Assembly (NCBI GenBank): GCA_004367505.1
Contig: SFCB01000267.1
Coordinates: forward strand, 1-50,221
Length of the DNA stretch: 50,221 bases
Source of the DNA: Chloroflexi bacterium OHK40
GTDB lineage: Bacteria > Chloroflexota > Chloroflexia > Chloroflexales > Chloroflexaceae
Reading direction: 5' to 3'
Shown here: positions 25,567 through 34,072 of the stretch, in pieces
Numbering within the stretch: the first letter of the stretch is position 1
How the letters are laid out: the number at the start of each line of letters is the position of its first letter
Program-made: the position numbers and the translations under genes
Notes under the pieces: generated by a model
Told to the model about the DNA's origin: nothing
What the model saw: only the letters and a program-made list of their open reading frames with translations
Database searches by the model: none

Positions 25567-26484
25567 TCAGTGCTGGCTCGCGCCCACGTGAGTATGGGCA
25601 TTATAGCTCGAGCGCACCAGAGGACCGCTCTCGACGTGGCGGAAACCACGGCGCAGCGCCTCATCCTTAAACATCGCGAACTCGGCGGGCGTCACATAGC
25701 GATCGACGGGCCAGTAGCTACTATCCGGGGCCAGGTATTGCCCGATCGTCAGCACATTCACATCGACCGAGCGCAGCGCGTCCATAACCTCCAGCACTTC
25801 GGCGTTCGTCTCGCCGGCGCCCACCATCATGCCGCTCTTCGTCACAAGCGCGGGGTCAAAGGCGCGTGCCCGTGCCAGAAGCTCAACACTCTGGGGGAAG
25901 GTCGCGCGGGGGCGGAAGCGGCGAAAGATCCGTGGCACCGTCTCAATATTATGGTTGAGCACATCGGGGCGAGCGGCCAGCACCGTCGCTAGCGCATCCC
26001 AGTTGCCATCGAAGTCGGGGATGAGCACCTCGACCTTACACTCGGGCACGCGGGCGCGGATCAACTCGATCGTGCGGGCGAAGATATGGGCCCCGCCGTC
26101 CGGCACATCGTCGCGATTCACCGACGTCAGCACTGCGAACTTCAGCCGCAGGTGCGCCACCGAGTCGGCAACGCGCTCGGGCTCAGCCTCATCGATCGGC
26201 TGAGGCTTCCCCTTGCCGATCGCACAGTAGCGGCAGCCACGGGTGCACGTGTCGCCGAGGAGCAGAAACGTCGCGGTGCGATGGTTCCAGCACTCACCGA
26301 TATTCGGGCAGCGGGCCTCCTCGCAGACCGTGTGCAGGCCCTTCTCACGCATCAGCCGGTGCACATCGGCGTAGTTCTCGCCGGAGGGGGCGCGGGCCTT
26401 CAGCCACTCAGGGCGCCGGGGCCGCGCGGGCGCCGCAGGCGGCGTAGGCGCGGAGGCCGGCGTAAGGGGAATGAGCTCAGCCAT
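25567..26484 (-). CDS. lipA: Lipoyl synthase
   Basis: LipA (305 residues) is a radical SAM enzyme that inserts two sulfurs into protein-bound octanoyl groups of 2-oxoacid dehydrogenases and GcvH. Both clusters are evident: the auxiliary [4Fe-4S] ligands Cys54, Cys59 and Cys65 in CEEARCPNIGEC, and the radical SAM ligands Cys80, Cys84 and Cys87 in CTRGCRYC. The C-terminal RSSYNAHT with the conserved serine ligand is present. A proline-rich N-terminal segment (~8-24) is likely disordered. The ATG at 26484 is preferred over an upstream start because homology begins there. It follows lipB on the same strand, 84 bases away. Confidence 0.96.
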   Translation of the reverse strand: MAELIPLTPASAPTPPAAPARPRRPEWLKARAPSGENYADVHRLMREKGLHTVCEEARCPNIGECWNHRTATFLLLGDTCTRGCRYCAIGKGKPQPIDEAEPERVADSVAHLRLKFAVLTSVNRDDVPDGGAHIFARTIELIRARVPECKVEVLIPDFDGNWDALATVLAARPDVLNHNIETVPRIFRRFRPRATFPQSVELLARARAFDPALVTKSGMMVGAGETNAEVLEVMDALRSVDVNVLTIGQYLAPDSSYWPVDRYVTPAEFAMFKDEALRRGFRHVESGPLVRSSYNAHTHVGASQH

Positions 26485-26568
26485 GACTGTCAACTTTCTA
26501 GCAGAAAGGCCGGCCGTGGCCGCCACCAGCCGCTCCAGGGCGGATGGCGGGCGTCGAACCAGGGCGCT

Positions 26569-27267
26569 TTATTCTACCGCAACTTCCGTGGGCGAGCGCA
26601 CTATCAGCCCTACGTCAAGCACGGCGCCAAACGCAGCAAGGAGCCGTTCGGTCACCTCTTCAGCGGGAGGGGCGATCCCGAGGAGCCGCTCCAGCGACGT
26701 CACGGACCGGTCGCCGATGCCACAGGGAACGATCTGAGCGAAGCCAGCCAGGTCAGTACTCACATTGAGCGCGAAGCCGTGCGACGTAATCCCGGCCGCG
26801 CTGAGCCGCACCCCGATCGCGCAGATCTTGGCGCGCCCACCCTCGACCCAGACGCCCGTGAGCCCCGGCACCCGCTCACCCGTGACCCGGTAGCTCGCCA
26901 GCGTGCGGATAATCGTCTCCTCGATTGCGCGCACATAGCGGCCCAGGTCGGCCCCATGCTGTGAGAGTTTCAGGATGGGGTAGCCGACAATCTGGCCGGG
27001 CCCGTGAAAGGTGACATCGCCGCCCCGGTCGCTCTGCACCAGTGCCACACCCCGGCGGCCAAGCTCCTCTGGTGAGAGCAGGACGTGTGCCGGGTTGGCG
27101 CGCACACCGAGGGTGATTGTCGGCGGGTGCTCAAGCAGCAAGAGCGTATCGGGGATCTGCCCGGCTGAGCGAGCCGCCACCAGGCACCGCTGCCAGGCGA
27201 GCGCCTCGTCGTAGGGCACACAGCCCGCCTGGAGCACCTGCACTTGCCGGAGAGTTCTTGTGGCCAT
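26569..27267 (-). CDS. lipB: Octanoyl-[acyl-carrier protein]:protein N-octanoyltransferase
   Basis: LipB (232 residues) moves octanoate from acyl carrier protein to lipoyl domains, supplying the LipA substrate. Diagnostic motifs are RGGDVTFHGPGQIVGYPI, the catalytic Lys147 in RAKICAIG and Cys182 in PCGIGDRSVTSL. The length matches the family. It is the first gene of a lipB-lipA unit. A TATACT box ends only six bases before the ATG, suggesting a leaderless transcript. Confidence 0.96.
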   Translation of the reverse strand: MATRTLRQVQVLQAGCVPYDEALAWQRCLVAARSAGQIPDTLLLLEHPPTITLGVRANPAHVLLSPEELGRRGVALVQSDRGGDVTFHGPGQIVGYPILKLSQHGADLGRYVRAIEETIIRTLASYRVTGERVPGLTGVWVEGGRAKICAIGVRLSAAGITSHGFALNVSTDLAGFAQIVPCGIGDRSVTSLERLLGIAPPAEEVTERLLAAFGAVLDVGLIVRSPTEVAVE

Positions 27268-27273
27268 AACACT

Positions 27274-27279
27274 AGTATA
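27274..27279 (-). promoter_or_regulatory. Putative -10 giving a leaderless lipB transcript
   Basis: TATACT on the minus strand lies six bases before the lipB ATG, so transcription should start at or next to the A of the start codon. No -35 is clear. Confidence 0.45.
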
Positions 27280-27719
27280 CCATCGCGCCCTGGCACGCGC
27301 CCGAGCGGCCCGTGCGCGGGGTGTGTCGGAGATTTCTGCGCCAGGCAGGAGCCCACGGCCGCCGGGCGCGCGACACGCCTACGTGCCGCAGCGGTGTCAA
27401 CCACCGCGTGCTGGTATGCAGGACGTTCCGCCGCCCACCGCGCGGGAACCTGGCGTCCCGTGCGGGCAGGGGCCGGTATCGCGCGCGAGATAAGGCAAAG
27501 ATTCCGGCCGCTTGACCGTTTGGGCGCATCCAGGGCTTGCTGCTGCTGCGGCCCTCTCCCCTCTACCCAGTTCCCTGTCCCCTTTCTAAGAGGTAAAGCA
27601 CAGACGCGGGGCCGGGCCAGAGGGCCTGGCCACGGAAGGCGCAGCCCGCCCGTGCAGCCCGCGATCAGCTCTCAGCTCTGCCCGCGTTGCACTACCTCGA
27701 AACGGGACCCATGGTAGAA

Positions 27720-27763
27720 TTGCTGTGCAACCGTCCGTGGTAGTATAACGTCTAAAGGACGGT
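27720..27763 (+). promoter_or_regulatory. Promoter of the HD-domain gene with flanking inverted repeat
   Basis: TTGCTG (27720-27725), an 18-base spacer and TATAAC (27744-27749) form a good sigma-70-type promoter with a start near 27756. The inverted repeat ACCGTCC (27730-27736) / GGACGGT (27757-27763) brackets the -10, as an operator would. Confidence 0.45.
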
Positions 27764-27866
27764 GGCGCTCAGGGAGACGTGGGCGATCGACGACGATAGC
27801 GCTCCACGTGGTGAGCACTGTGCGTCGAGAAAGGACACCTGGAGGCTTCAGGAGGCTCTGAGGGAC

Positions 27867-28400
27867 ATGGACCACGCTTCGATCGCCGATCTACTCGAAC
27901 ATCCTCGCGTGCTCGAGACGCGGCAACACCTGCACCACTCCATCCCCAAGCACGACCACATCATGCGCGTCGCTCGCTACTCCTACCACCTCGCCCCGCT
28001 CCTCGGCGCGGACCGCCGAACCGTTGTGCGTGCCGCTTTGTTGCACGATCTGGATTCGCGCCTGGGCACGCTCACGACGCACGGCGCGATTGCCGCCAGG
28101 GTCGCGGCCGAAATGGGCGAGCCGGAGTGCGTCTCCCAGGCGATCGTGAGCCATATGTACCCCCTCGGCCCACGGCCCACGAGCCGTGAGGGCTGGGTGC
28201 TGGCCCTGGCCGACAAGGTGGCTTCCGTCAGCGATCTGACTGTCTTCATCGGCGGGCTCTTCACGGGCTACAGCCTGCGCGTTCGCCGCCAGCTCTGCTG
28301 CACTGACCCATTCTACGCCCAGCGCCAGGCCCGCCGCCGCCGTCGGCGCCTCCTCGGCCGCCTGTGGCGCAGGGTTGGCCGTCGCGGCCTTACCGAGTAA
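27867..28400 (+). CDS. HD-domain phosphohydrolase-like protein
   Basis: This 177-residue protein has an HD domain: an early histidine in SIPKHDHIMRVARYSYHLA, the HD pair in ALLHDLDSRLGTL, a later His in IVSHMYPLGPR and Asp in ALADKVASVSD. This gives the H...HD...H...D metal-binding pattern. The C-terminus is very basic (RRRRRRLLGRLWRRVGRR), which might bind nucleic acid or membrane phospholipid. HD proteins of this size hydrolyse nucleotides or phosphate esters; the substrate is unknown. ATG 27867 follows GGAGG and GAGGG. It is transcribed alone from its own promoter. Confidence 0.8.
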   Translation: MDHASIADLLEHPRVLETRQHLHHSIPKHDHIMRVARYSYHLAPLLGADRRTVVRAALLHDLDSRLGTLTTHGAIAARVAAEMGEPECVSQAIVSHMYPLGPRPTSREGWVLALADKVASVSDLTVFIGGLFTGYSLRVRRQLCCTDPFYAQRQARRRRRRLLGRLWRRVGRRGLTE

Positions 28401-28406
28401 TGTAAT

Positions 28407-28431
28407 TCGCAGAACGGCTGAGCCGTTTGCG
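28407..28431 (+). terminator. Hairpin just after the HD gene
   Basis: A stem CGCA plus AACGGC pairs with GCCGTT plus TGCG around TGA with one bulged base, beginning about seven bases past the HD-gene stop. No T-run follows, so it is a terminator-like hairpin only. Confidence 0.35.
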
Positions 28432-28501
28432 GAGGGCTGGGGCGCGTGAGAACGACGTCCGCTTCCGATTCTCCGGTTGCTGGCGCTCTGTTCGTGCGCG
28501 A

Positions 28502-28578
28502 AATGGAACCACGTTGCTCGTTCGGCGCCTCATAGCCGCCGAGTTTTTGCGCATGCGACCGAACGACGTGATTCCATT
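28502..28578. repeat. Long imperfect inverted repeat between the HD gene and aat
   Basis: AATGGAA, CACGT and CGTTCGG (28502-28525) pair in order with CCGAACG, ACGTG and TTCCATT (28559-28578), 19 base pairs in three blocks, with a further CGGC/GCCG inside and a five-T run (28544-28548). It separates convergent genes and reaches the last base of the aat stop region. It may be a bidirectional terminator or the relic of a small inverted-repeat element. Confidence 0.4.
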
Positions 28579-29159
28579 TAGAAAACTGCGCGCACCTGTA
28601 GGGCCGCCCGCAGCCGGCGGTGGTACTCAGCCCGCGTGATCTCGATCAGGCCGAACTGCAACAGGTGCTCGCTGCCAAGATACTGCGAGTCGAGCAGTAC
28701 AAAGCCGCTGCGGCGCAGCCGCTCGACCAGATGCACCAGCGCTACTTTGCTCGCGTCGCGCTCGCGGTGGAACATACTCTCGCCGGCGAAGAGCCCGCCA
28801 ATTGCCACGCCGTAGAGCCCACCGACCAGCTGGTCATCGCGCCAGCACTCGACGCTGTGGGCGTAGCCCCGGCGGTAGAGCTCGGTATAGGTGGCCACCA
28901 TCTCCTCAGAGATCCAGGTGCTCTCCCGGCCAGGGGCGGGCATTGCGCATGCTCGCATCACCGCCTCGAAGCAGGTGTCGTAGCGCACGGTGAAGCGGCC
29001 TGATCGTACGGTGCGCATCAGGCGGCGGGGCGCGTGGAACGTCTCCAGGGGGATGATCGCGCGCACCGTCGGCTCATACCAGCCGATCCTGCCCTCGTCG
29101 TCGGCCATCGGGAAGATCCCCTGGCTGTACGCGGCGATCAGCAGATCTGCAGTGAGCAT
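28578..29159 (-). CDS. aat: Leucyl/phenylalanyl-tRNA--protein transferase
   Basis: Aat (193 residues) adds Leu or Phe from aminoacyl-tRNA to N-terminal Lys or Arg of proteins, marking them for ClpS/ClpAP in the N-degron pathway. The family is clear from AYSQGIFPM, GRIGWYEPTVRAIIPL, STWISEEMVATYTELYRRGY, AHSVECW, GLYGVAIGGLFAGESMF and LLDSQYLGSEHLLQFGL. It is shorter at the ends than E. coli Aat but complete in the GNAT-like core. I use ATG 29159; an in-frame TTG at 29198 adds residues without homology. It lies 72 bases after the membrane protein gene and may end the purL transcript. Confidence 0.95.
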   Translation of the reverse strand: MLTADLLIAAYSQGIFPMADDEGRIGWYEPTVRAIIPLETFHAPRRLMRTVRSGRFTVRYDTCFEAVMRACAMPAPGRESTWISEEMVATYTELYRRGYAHSVECWRDDQLVGGLYGVAIGGLFAGESMFHRERDASKVALVHLVERLRRSGFVLLDSQYLGSEHLLQFGLIEITRAEYHRRLRAALQVRAVF

Positions 29160-29231
29160 GGCTGCGTCCGTATAGGCGCCGAAGGCGCGCCGGGCCAACT
29201 CCGTGCGTGGCGCTCCCTACCGGGTATTGTT

Positions 29232-29936
29232 TTAGCGAGCGTGCAGCCGCCTGATCCCCCCGGTGATGATCTGGGCGGCCCACCCCAGCAGCACCAGGCA
29301 ACTGATCAGGCCAGCGGCCACCGCCCAGGGCTCGCCCTGTAACAGCCGCGCGATCCAGAGCGGCGCTCCGAGCAGGCCGTGGACCAGCAGGCTGAGCACG
29401 AGCGGGGCTGGCACCACTGCAAGCAACATGCTCGGCCAGGTGCTCCGCTGCGTGGCGAGCAGCATGTACAGGAGCCCGTACGAGATCAGGCCGGACATCA
29501 TCGCGGAGAGGAGCGGCGCGCTGAAGCCAAAGGGGAGCGTCACCCCACTGTAGGCCCACGTCTGGGTGCGCAGGCCGAGGGCCTCGAGCAGCAGATGGTA
29601 GAGCAAAAATACCAGGTAGGTGAGCACGCCGGTCAAGCCACCGGGGAACCACCAGCGGGTGGTGTAGAGGTACAGCACCACCAGCGCGGGCAGCGGATAG
29701 TACCACCCCGCGCCGATCAATACCGGCAGCGGCACTGGCTGGCCCGGCAGGGTCTGGACGGTGGCCAGGTCGAGGCTGTAGCGCACGCCGTAGAGTCCGC
29801 GCCATAGCGGCGAGGCCAGCGCGCTCAGGTGGCCGCCGACAATGGCGAAGAGGTAGATGGGCGTGCGCTGGGTCCAGCCCAGGTAGCAGGCGAGGCCGTA
29901 GCTGATCAGCAGGAGCAGGGTTGCTGCGAATTCCAT
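29232..29936 (-). CDS. Multi-pass membrane protein of unknown function
   Basis: This 234-residue protein has about seven hydrophobic segments, with short charged loops and aromatic-rich parts (GWYYPLPALVVLYLYTTRWWF). I recognise no family signature or catalytic motif. Its ATG directly follows the stop of the YtpQ-like gene without spacing, so it belongs to the purL-ytpQ-like operon. A transport or membrane-housekeeping role is possible, but nothing in the sequence shows it. Confidence 0.75.
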   Translation of the reverse strand: MEFAATLLLLISYGLACYLGWTQRTPIYLFAIVGGHLSALASPLWRGLYGVRYSLDLATVQTLPGQPVPLPVLIGAGWYYPLPALVVLYLYTTRWWFPGGLTGVLTYLVFLLYHLLLEALGLRTQTWAYSGVTLPFGFSAPLLSAMMSGLISYGLLYMLLATQRSTWPSMLLAVVPAPLVLSLLVHGLLGAPLWIARLLQGEPWAVAAGLISCLVLLGWAAQIITGGIRRLHAR

Positions 29937-30746
29937 CTAGTCCCACTCATACTCACGCACCTGCCCCTCCTCCAGCGTGAAGAGCTGATCGGTGAGTCCA
30001 TGCTCGCGGTTGGCGGAGTCGAGCTGAATCTGGCGGGCTACGTTGCCCAGAATCGTGCGGTCGGCATCGGAGAAGATGATCAGGAAATCGCGGTTGGGGA
30101 CGCCGATCACCATCGTGCCGGGAATCTCGGTGCGCCAGCGCTCAAGCAGGGTCGGGAGCAGCAGCCGGGTGGCGTCGTAGCCGTCCTGCGTGTTGAAGAT
30201 AACCAGCCGCTGGGCTCCGTCACCGGTCGCAGTGTAGCTGCCGCGCTCGTCGGTGCGGCGCCGGAGGTTCGTCAGGGCCTGTTCGTGCAGCTCGTGTTCG
30301 CTCAACTGCCAGCGCTCCAGGTGCTGTTCGGTGATGTAGGCCACACTGCTCGGTTCCTCGATCACATAGCAGATGATCAGATCGGCGAGGAAGGGCCGGT
30401 AGATCAGCATCGGCAACTTGCGTTCGCGCACCGTGAGCAGCAGGTTCACCGGCTTGAGCATCGGGAAGACCCGCTCGCGTAGTGCCTCGAAGCTGCTGAT
30501 CGACCGGGCCGCGTCATAGGTGCGCAGCGAGCGCAGGAGTTGGTCGGCCACCTGATCGAGGTCGGCAGGCTGCTGCGTGTAGCTCCGGTAGAAGTTGTCG
30601 AGGGTCAGGGTGATGTCGCTCTCGCCCATATGCAGGCGCAGCGTGAGGCCATCGCGCTCGCGCACCGTGATCGCTGGCTGCGCGCGCAGGCGCTGCTCCA
30701 TCGCCTCCGCGAAGGTCTCCACATCGAGAACGGGCTCGTCGCTCAT
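29937..30746 (-). CDS. YtpQ/DUF1444-family protein
   Basis: This 269-residue soluble protein has the DUF1444 (YtpQ) pattern: a mid-protein segment LLTVRERKLPMLIYRPFLAD, then ICYVIEEPSSVAYIT, LERWQLSEHELHEQALTNL and a C-terminal part with GTMVIGVPNRDFLIIFSD. The function of the family is unknown. Its ATG overlaps the purL stop in an ATGA arrangement, so it is translationally coupled to purL, which is unusual company for this family. Confidence 0.8.
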   Translation of the reverse strand: MSDEPVLDVETFAEAMEQRLRAQPAITVRERDGLTLRLHMGESDITLTLDNFYRSYTQQPADLDQVADQLLRSLRTYDAARSISSFEALRERVFPMLKPVNLLLTVRERKLPMLIYRPFLADLIICYVIEEPSSVAYITEQHLERWQLSEHELHEQALTNLRRRTDERGSYTATGDGAQRLVIFNTQDGYDATRLLLPTLLERWRTEIPGTMVIGVPNRDFLIIFSDADRTILGNVARQIQLDSANREHGLTDQLFTLEEGQVREYEWD

Positions 30747-33733
30747 AGCTCGATCCCATCAAGTCCGGATTGCCACGCCACCCGCAGGGCCGCGACGTCG
30801 AGTGCCAGCAGATCCGTCTCCCCTGTGTGGATGCGCAGCAGCGGCTCCGCCGTAACCGTCCCCAGTCTGGTCATTGTCACCCCGGCCATGATCGTCTCGA
30901 AGGCGGGGGCGGCAGCCGGGTCGATCTCCACAAGGAAACGGCTCGGCGTCTCGCTGAACAGGGCAACCAGCGGGTGTGCCGATGCATCACGGGCGGTCAC
31001 ATCCAGGGCCAGCCCCAGATCGCCGGCGATGCACATCTCGGCGGCGGCCACGGCCAGGCCACCCTCGCTCAGGTCGTGGCAGGCCAGCACCAGCCCGGCG
31101 CTGATCGCGCGGTGCAGCGCTGCAAAGCTCGCTCTGGCCGTTGCCAGGTTCACCCGTGGGAGCGCCAGCGGGCCGGAATAGGCGCCCGGGTTGGCACCCG
31201 CATCCCAGACGTGCGCGCCCGCCAGATCTGGCCCCGTGGCGCCGATCAGGTAGATCAGGCTTCCGGCACGCTTGAGATCCATCGTCACACAGCGGCGCAC
31301 ATCGGGCACGTAGGCCAGCGCCGAGATCAGCAGGGTAGGGGGGATGGCCACGCGGGCGCCGCTTGAGTCGCGGTACTCGTTGTTCAGGCTGTCCTTGCCG
31401 GAGATAAAGGGCGTGCCGAAGGCGACGGCGGCGTCGTAGCAGCCCGCAGCGGCGCGCACCAGGCCGGCCATGCGGTCGGGCTGTCGCGGATCACCCCAGC
31501 AAAAGTTGTCCAGGATCGCCGTGCGCCCCGGGTCCCCGCCGACGGCCACCACATTGCGCAGGGCCTCATCCACGGCGGCGAGCGCCATCCAGTACGGGTC
31601 GATCTTGCCATAGCGCGGGTTGATGCCGCAGCCCAGGGCCAGGCCCTCGGGCCGCGCTGCCAGGGGCTGCAGCACGGCCCCGTCGCCGGGGCCATCCATC
31701 CGCGCGCCTACCAGCGGCTTGATCACCGTTGCGCCCCGGACCTCGTGGTCGTAGGTGCGCACGATGCGCTCTTTGGAGGCGATATTCGGGTGCGCGAGCA
31801 GGCGCAGCAGCAGTTCGGACAGGGGAGGGATGGCATCAGGCGCTCCTTGCCCCTCTGTCCGTGTGTACTCCTGTGCCTCCCACACCGCCTCCAGCATCCG
31901 TTGGGGCCGGCCATCGTGGAGGAAGGCCATCGCGAGATCAACCACGGGCTCACCGTGGTGGCTCACCCGCAGGCGCCCATCATCGGTGAACTGCCCGATC
32001 GCGGTAGCTTCTACATCCTCCTCGGTGCAGAGGGCGAGGAAGGCTTCAAGCTGCTGCGGGGGCACGGCGAGGACCATGCGCTCCTGCGCCTCGGAGAGCC
32101 AGACCTCCCACGGCTGAAGGCCAGCGTACTTGCGGGGCACCCGCTCGAGCGCCACACTGGCGCCGCACTCGGCACCCATCTCCCCCACGGCCGATGAGAG
32201 GCCGCCAGCCCCGCAGTCGGTGATCGCTGAGTAGAGCCGCCTGTCGCGGGCCTGCAACAACACGTCGAGTAACTTCTTCTCAGTGATCGGGTCGCCGATC
32301 TGTACCGCGCTGCCCACAGTGGCGGCGGAAGTATGGGTGAGTTCCTCGGAGCTGAAGGTCGCGCCGTGGATCCCGTCGCGCCCGGTTCGCCCGCCCAGCA
32401 CCACAATGGCATCGCCTGGTTGCACATGGCGCGGGTGGGCGCCGCGCGGAGCGATCCCGACGGTGCCACAGTAGACGAGCGGGTTCGCGGTATAGCCGGG
32501 GTCGAAGAGCACCGCGCCGGCGACCGTCGGGATCCCGAGCTTGTTGCCGTAGTCGCGCACGCCGGCCACCACGCCTGCCGCCACCCGCGCCGGGTGCAGC
32601 ACGCCCGGTTGCAGATCTTCGGCGGGCGTATCGGGCATCCCGAAGCAGAGCACATCCAGGTTGGCGATCGGCTCGGCCGAGACGCCGAGCACATCGCGGA
32701 TCACGCCACCCACGCCCGTGTTGGCTCCGCCGAAGGGCTCCAGGGCGCTCGGGTGATTATGGGTCTCCACCTTGATCGAGACCTCGTGGTCGGGGCCAAA
32801 GGCGATGATCCCGGCGTTATCAACGAAAGCAGAGAGGACCCACGGTGCGTCCGGGTCGTCGCCGGCCACCGGCTGGCGAGCGCGAGCCTCCAGCACCTGA
32901 GTGGTGGCTGCCATCAGAAAGGTTCTGATCAGGCTATCAAGCTCCACATCGCCCTGCGCAAGCCGGTTGAGCATGGGGTGCAGGGCCGCGTCGGGGCTGT
33001 CCCCTGTGAGCGGGGATTGGGCCGTGCCACGGTAGCGCACGCGCGCCTTGAAGCTCTTATGGCTACAGTGCTCGCTCCAGGTCTGGGCGATCGTCTCGAT
33101 CTCACCGTCGGTCGGATCGCGGCCAAGGGCAACGAAGTGCGCGCGCACCGCGCGCATCTCGGCGAGGTCGAGGGCCAGCACCCCCTCGCGGCTGATGCGC
33201 AGCAACTCATCGTCGTCGGCATGGCGCAGCGGCACCCGTGCCACGCGCGGGCGAGCTTCGGCAGGGGGGGCCACCAGGGCCTGATAAAAGGCCAGGCGAT
33301 CAGCGATGGCTTCGCCGGGGCGGTAACTGAGCCGCGTCTGCACGAGTTCGATCATCAACTGGGCGGCCAGAGCCTCCGGGTCGGCGTCGGGGGGGAGCAG
33401 ATAGCGACGCAGCGCGCGGGCCTGGCCCAGGCCAGCCACGCCAAGGCGGCGGGCGCCCTCGAGCACCATCTCCCCGGTATTGTCCGTGACGCCCGGTCGG
33501 TAGGCGATCTCGATCACGCTGCTGGCGATCGGGCGCGGTTCAGCGGCAAGGGCCTCGGCGGTGAGCGGGAGCCACGTGGCCGTCTGCACCACCGGGTCGT
33601 GCAGGAGGGTGTCTGTAAGCAACGCTACCGCCTCGCCCTCCAGGGCGGAGCCGCCGAGCAGGTAGAGAGTCTGGGCGGAAACGCCGGAGGGGGGGGGCTC
33701 ACGGGGGGCGACGGTCACGAGGAAGAGCGGCAT
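30743..33733 (-). CDS. purL: Phosphoribosylformylglycinamidine synthase, long PurL with PurS-like N-terminus
   Basis: This ~996-residue protein catalyses the fourth step of purine synthesis, FGAR to FGAM with ATP and ammonia from a PurQ partner. The synthetase core is unmistakable (WSEHCSHKSFKARVRYRG, KVETHNHPSALEPFGGANTG, GGRTGRDGIHGATFSSEEL, SGKDSLNNEY). Residues ~30-140 form a PurS-like part: IEIAYRPGVTDNTGEMVLEG and a preceding half ending LLHDPVVQTATW, recalling the PurS-dimer-like domain of large PurL. It lacks the C-terminal glutaminase of ~1300-residue PurL and is longer than the ~740-residue PurL that needs separate PurS. PurQ must be elsewhere. ATG 33733 has GGAG upstream; GTG 33736 is an alternative. 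Confidence 0.93.
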   Translation of the reverse strand: MPLFLVTVAPREPPPSGVSAQTLYLLGGSALEGEAVALLTDTLLHDPVVQTATWLPLTAEALAAEPRPIASSVIEIAYRPGVTDNTGEMVLEGARRLGVAGLGQARALRRYLLPPDADPEALAAQLMIELVQTRLSYRPGEAIADRLAFYQALVAPPAEARPRVARVPLRHADDDELLRISREGVLALDLAEMRAVRAHFVALGRDPTDGEIETIAQTWSEHCSHKSFKARVRYRGTAQSPLTGDSPDAALHPMLNRLAQGDVELDSLIRTFLMAATTQVLEARARQPVAGDDPDAPWVLSAFVDNAGIIAFGPDHEVSIKVETHNHPSALEPFGGANTGVGGVIRDVLGVSAEPIANLDVLCFGMPDTPAEDLQPGVLHPARVAAGVVAGVRDYGNKLGIPTVAGAVLFDPGYTANPLVYCGTVGIAPRGAHPRHVQPGDAIVVLGGRTGRDGIHGATFSSEELTHTSAATVGSAVQIGDPITEKKLLDVLLQARDRRLYSAITDCGAGGLSSAVGEMGAECGASVALERVPRKYAGLQPWEVWLSEAQERMVLAVPPQQLEAFLALCTEEDVEATAIGQFTDDGRLRVSHHGEPVVDLAMAFLHDGRPQRMLEAVWEAQEYTRTEGQGAPDAIPPLSELLLRLLAHPNIASKERIVRTYDHEVRGATVIKPLVGARMDGPGDGAVLQPLAARPEGLALGCGINPRYGKIDPYWMALAAVDEALRNVVAVGGDPGRTAILDNFCWGDPRQPDRMAGLVRAAAGCYDAAVAFGTPFISGKDSLNNEYRDSSGARVAIPPTLLISALAYVPDVRRCVTMDLKRAGSLIYLIGATGPDLAGAHVWDAGANPGAYSGPLALPRVNLATARASFAALHRAISAGLVLACHDLSEGGLAVAAAEMCIAGDLGLALDVTARDASAHPLVALFSETPSRFLVEIDPAAAPAFETIMAGVTMTRLGTVTAEPLLRIHTGETDLLALDVAALRVAWQSGLDGIEL

Positions 33734-33752
33734 CACGGCTCCGTTCGCTGCG

Positions 33753-33770
33753 ATCTGGCGCCAGATTGTA
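33753..33770 (-). promoter_or_regulatory. Putative purL promoter with 14-bp palindrome
   Basis: TACAAT on the minus strand (33770-33765) lies 31 bases before the purL ATG. The perfect palindrome ATCTGGCGCCAGAT (33753-33766) overlaps its downstream end and would cover the transcription start, a position suited to a repressor. Confidence 0.35.
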
Positions 33771-34063
33771 CGCGATCGGTGGGCGGGGCGTCAAGGCGAG
33801 CGGCGATCGGGAGGCAGACCATGGTCGTATACGGATCGGCCGCGCGCCCGCGCCAGATCTTCTCTTCGGGTGCGCAGGGCGAGAAGCGGCGCGAGCGGAT
33901 CACGCGCCCGCGTATTCGCCAGCTCCCCGCGTGCGTGGGGTGAGACTGAGGGTGGTCGGTCACGCCCGCGTCGGCGGGCGTCCAGGCCAGGCGGGCACCC
34001 GCGCCGGCTCGAACAGTACGTCACACCCGATCTGTGCATCACACGAAACCCGCCCCCTCGCTA

Positions 34064-34072
34064 TGCTATAAT
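34064..34072 (+). promoter_or_regulatory. Extended -10 promoter of the aldolase-kinase pair
   Basis: TGCTATAAT is a perfect extended -10 (TG, one base, TATAAT at 34067-34072). The start would be near 34079, giving a 35-base leader with GAGGAGG before the ATG. The -35 is weak, as extended -10 promoters permit. Confidence 0.6.

Larger units (their letters stand above)
27268..27866. other. Long gene-free region between lipB and the HD gene
   Basis: These 599 bases hold the lipB -10 on the minus strand and the HD-gene promoter on the plus strand near the right end. Between them I see only GC-rich sequence and a small hairpin GGCCAG/CTGGCC (27615-27631). Short ORFs in this stretch lack homology-like composition. 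A small RNA is possible but not supported. Confidence 0.45.

Noticed and set aside
32333-33943. Plus-strand open frame opposite purL that runs on into the divergent spacer
   Set aside because: No recognisable domain, composition of an antisense frame, and purL on the other strand is certain.
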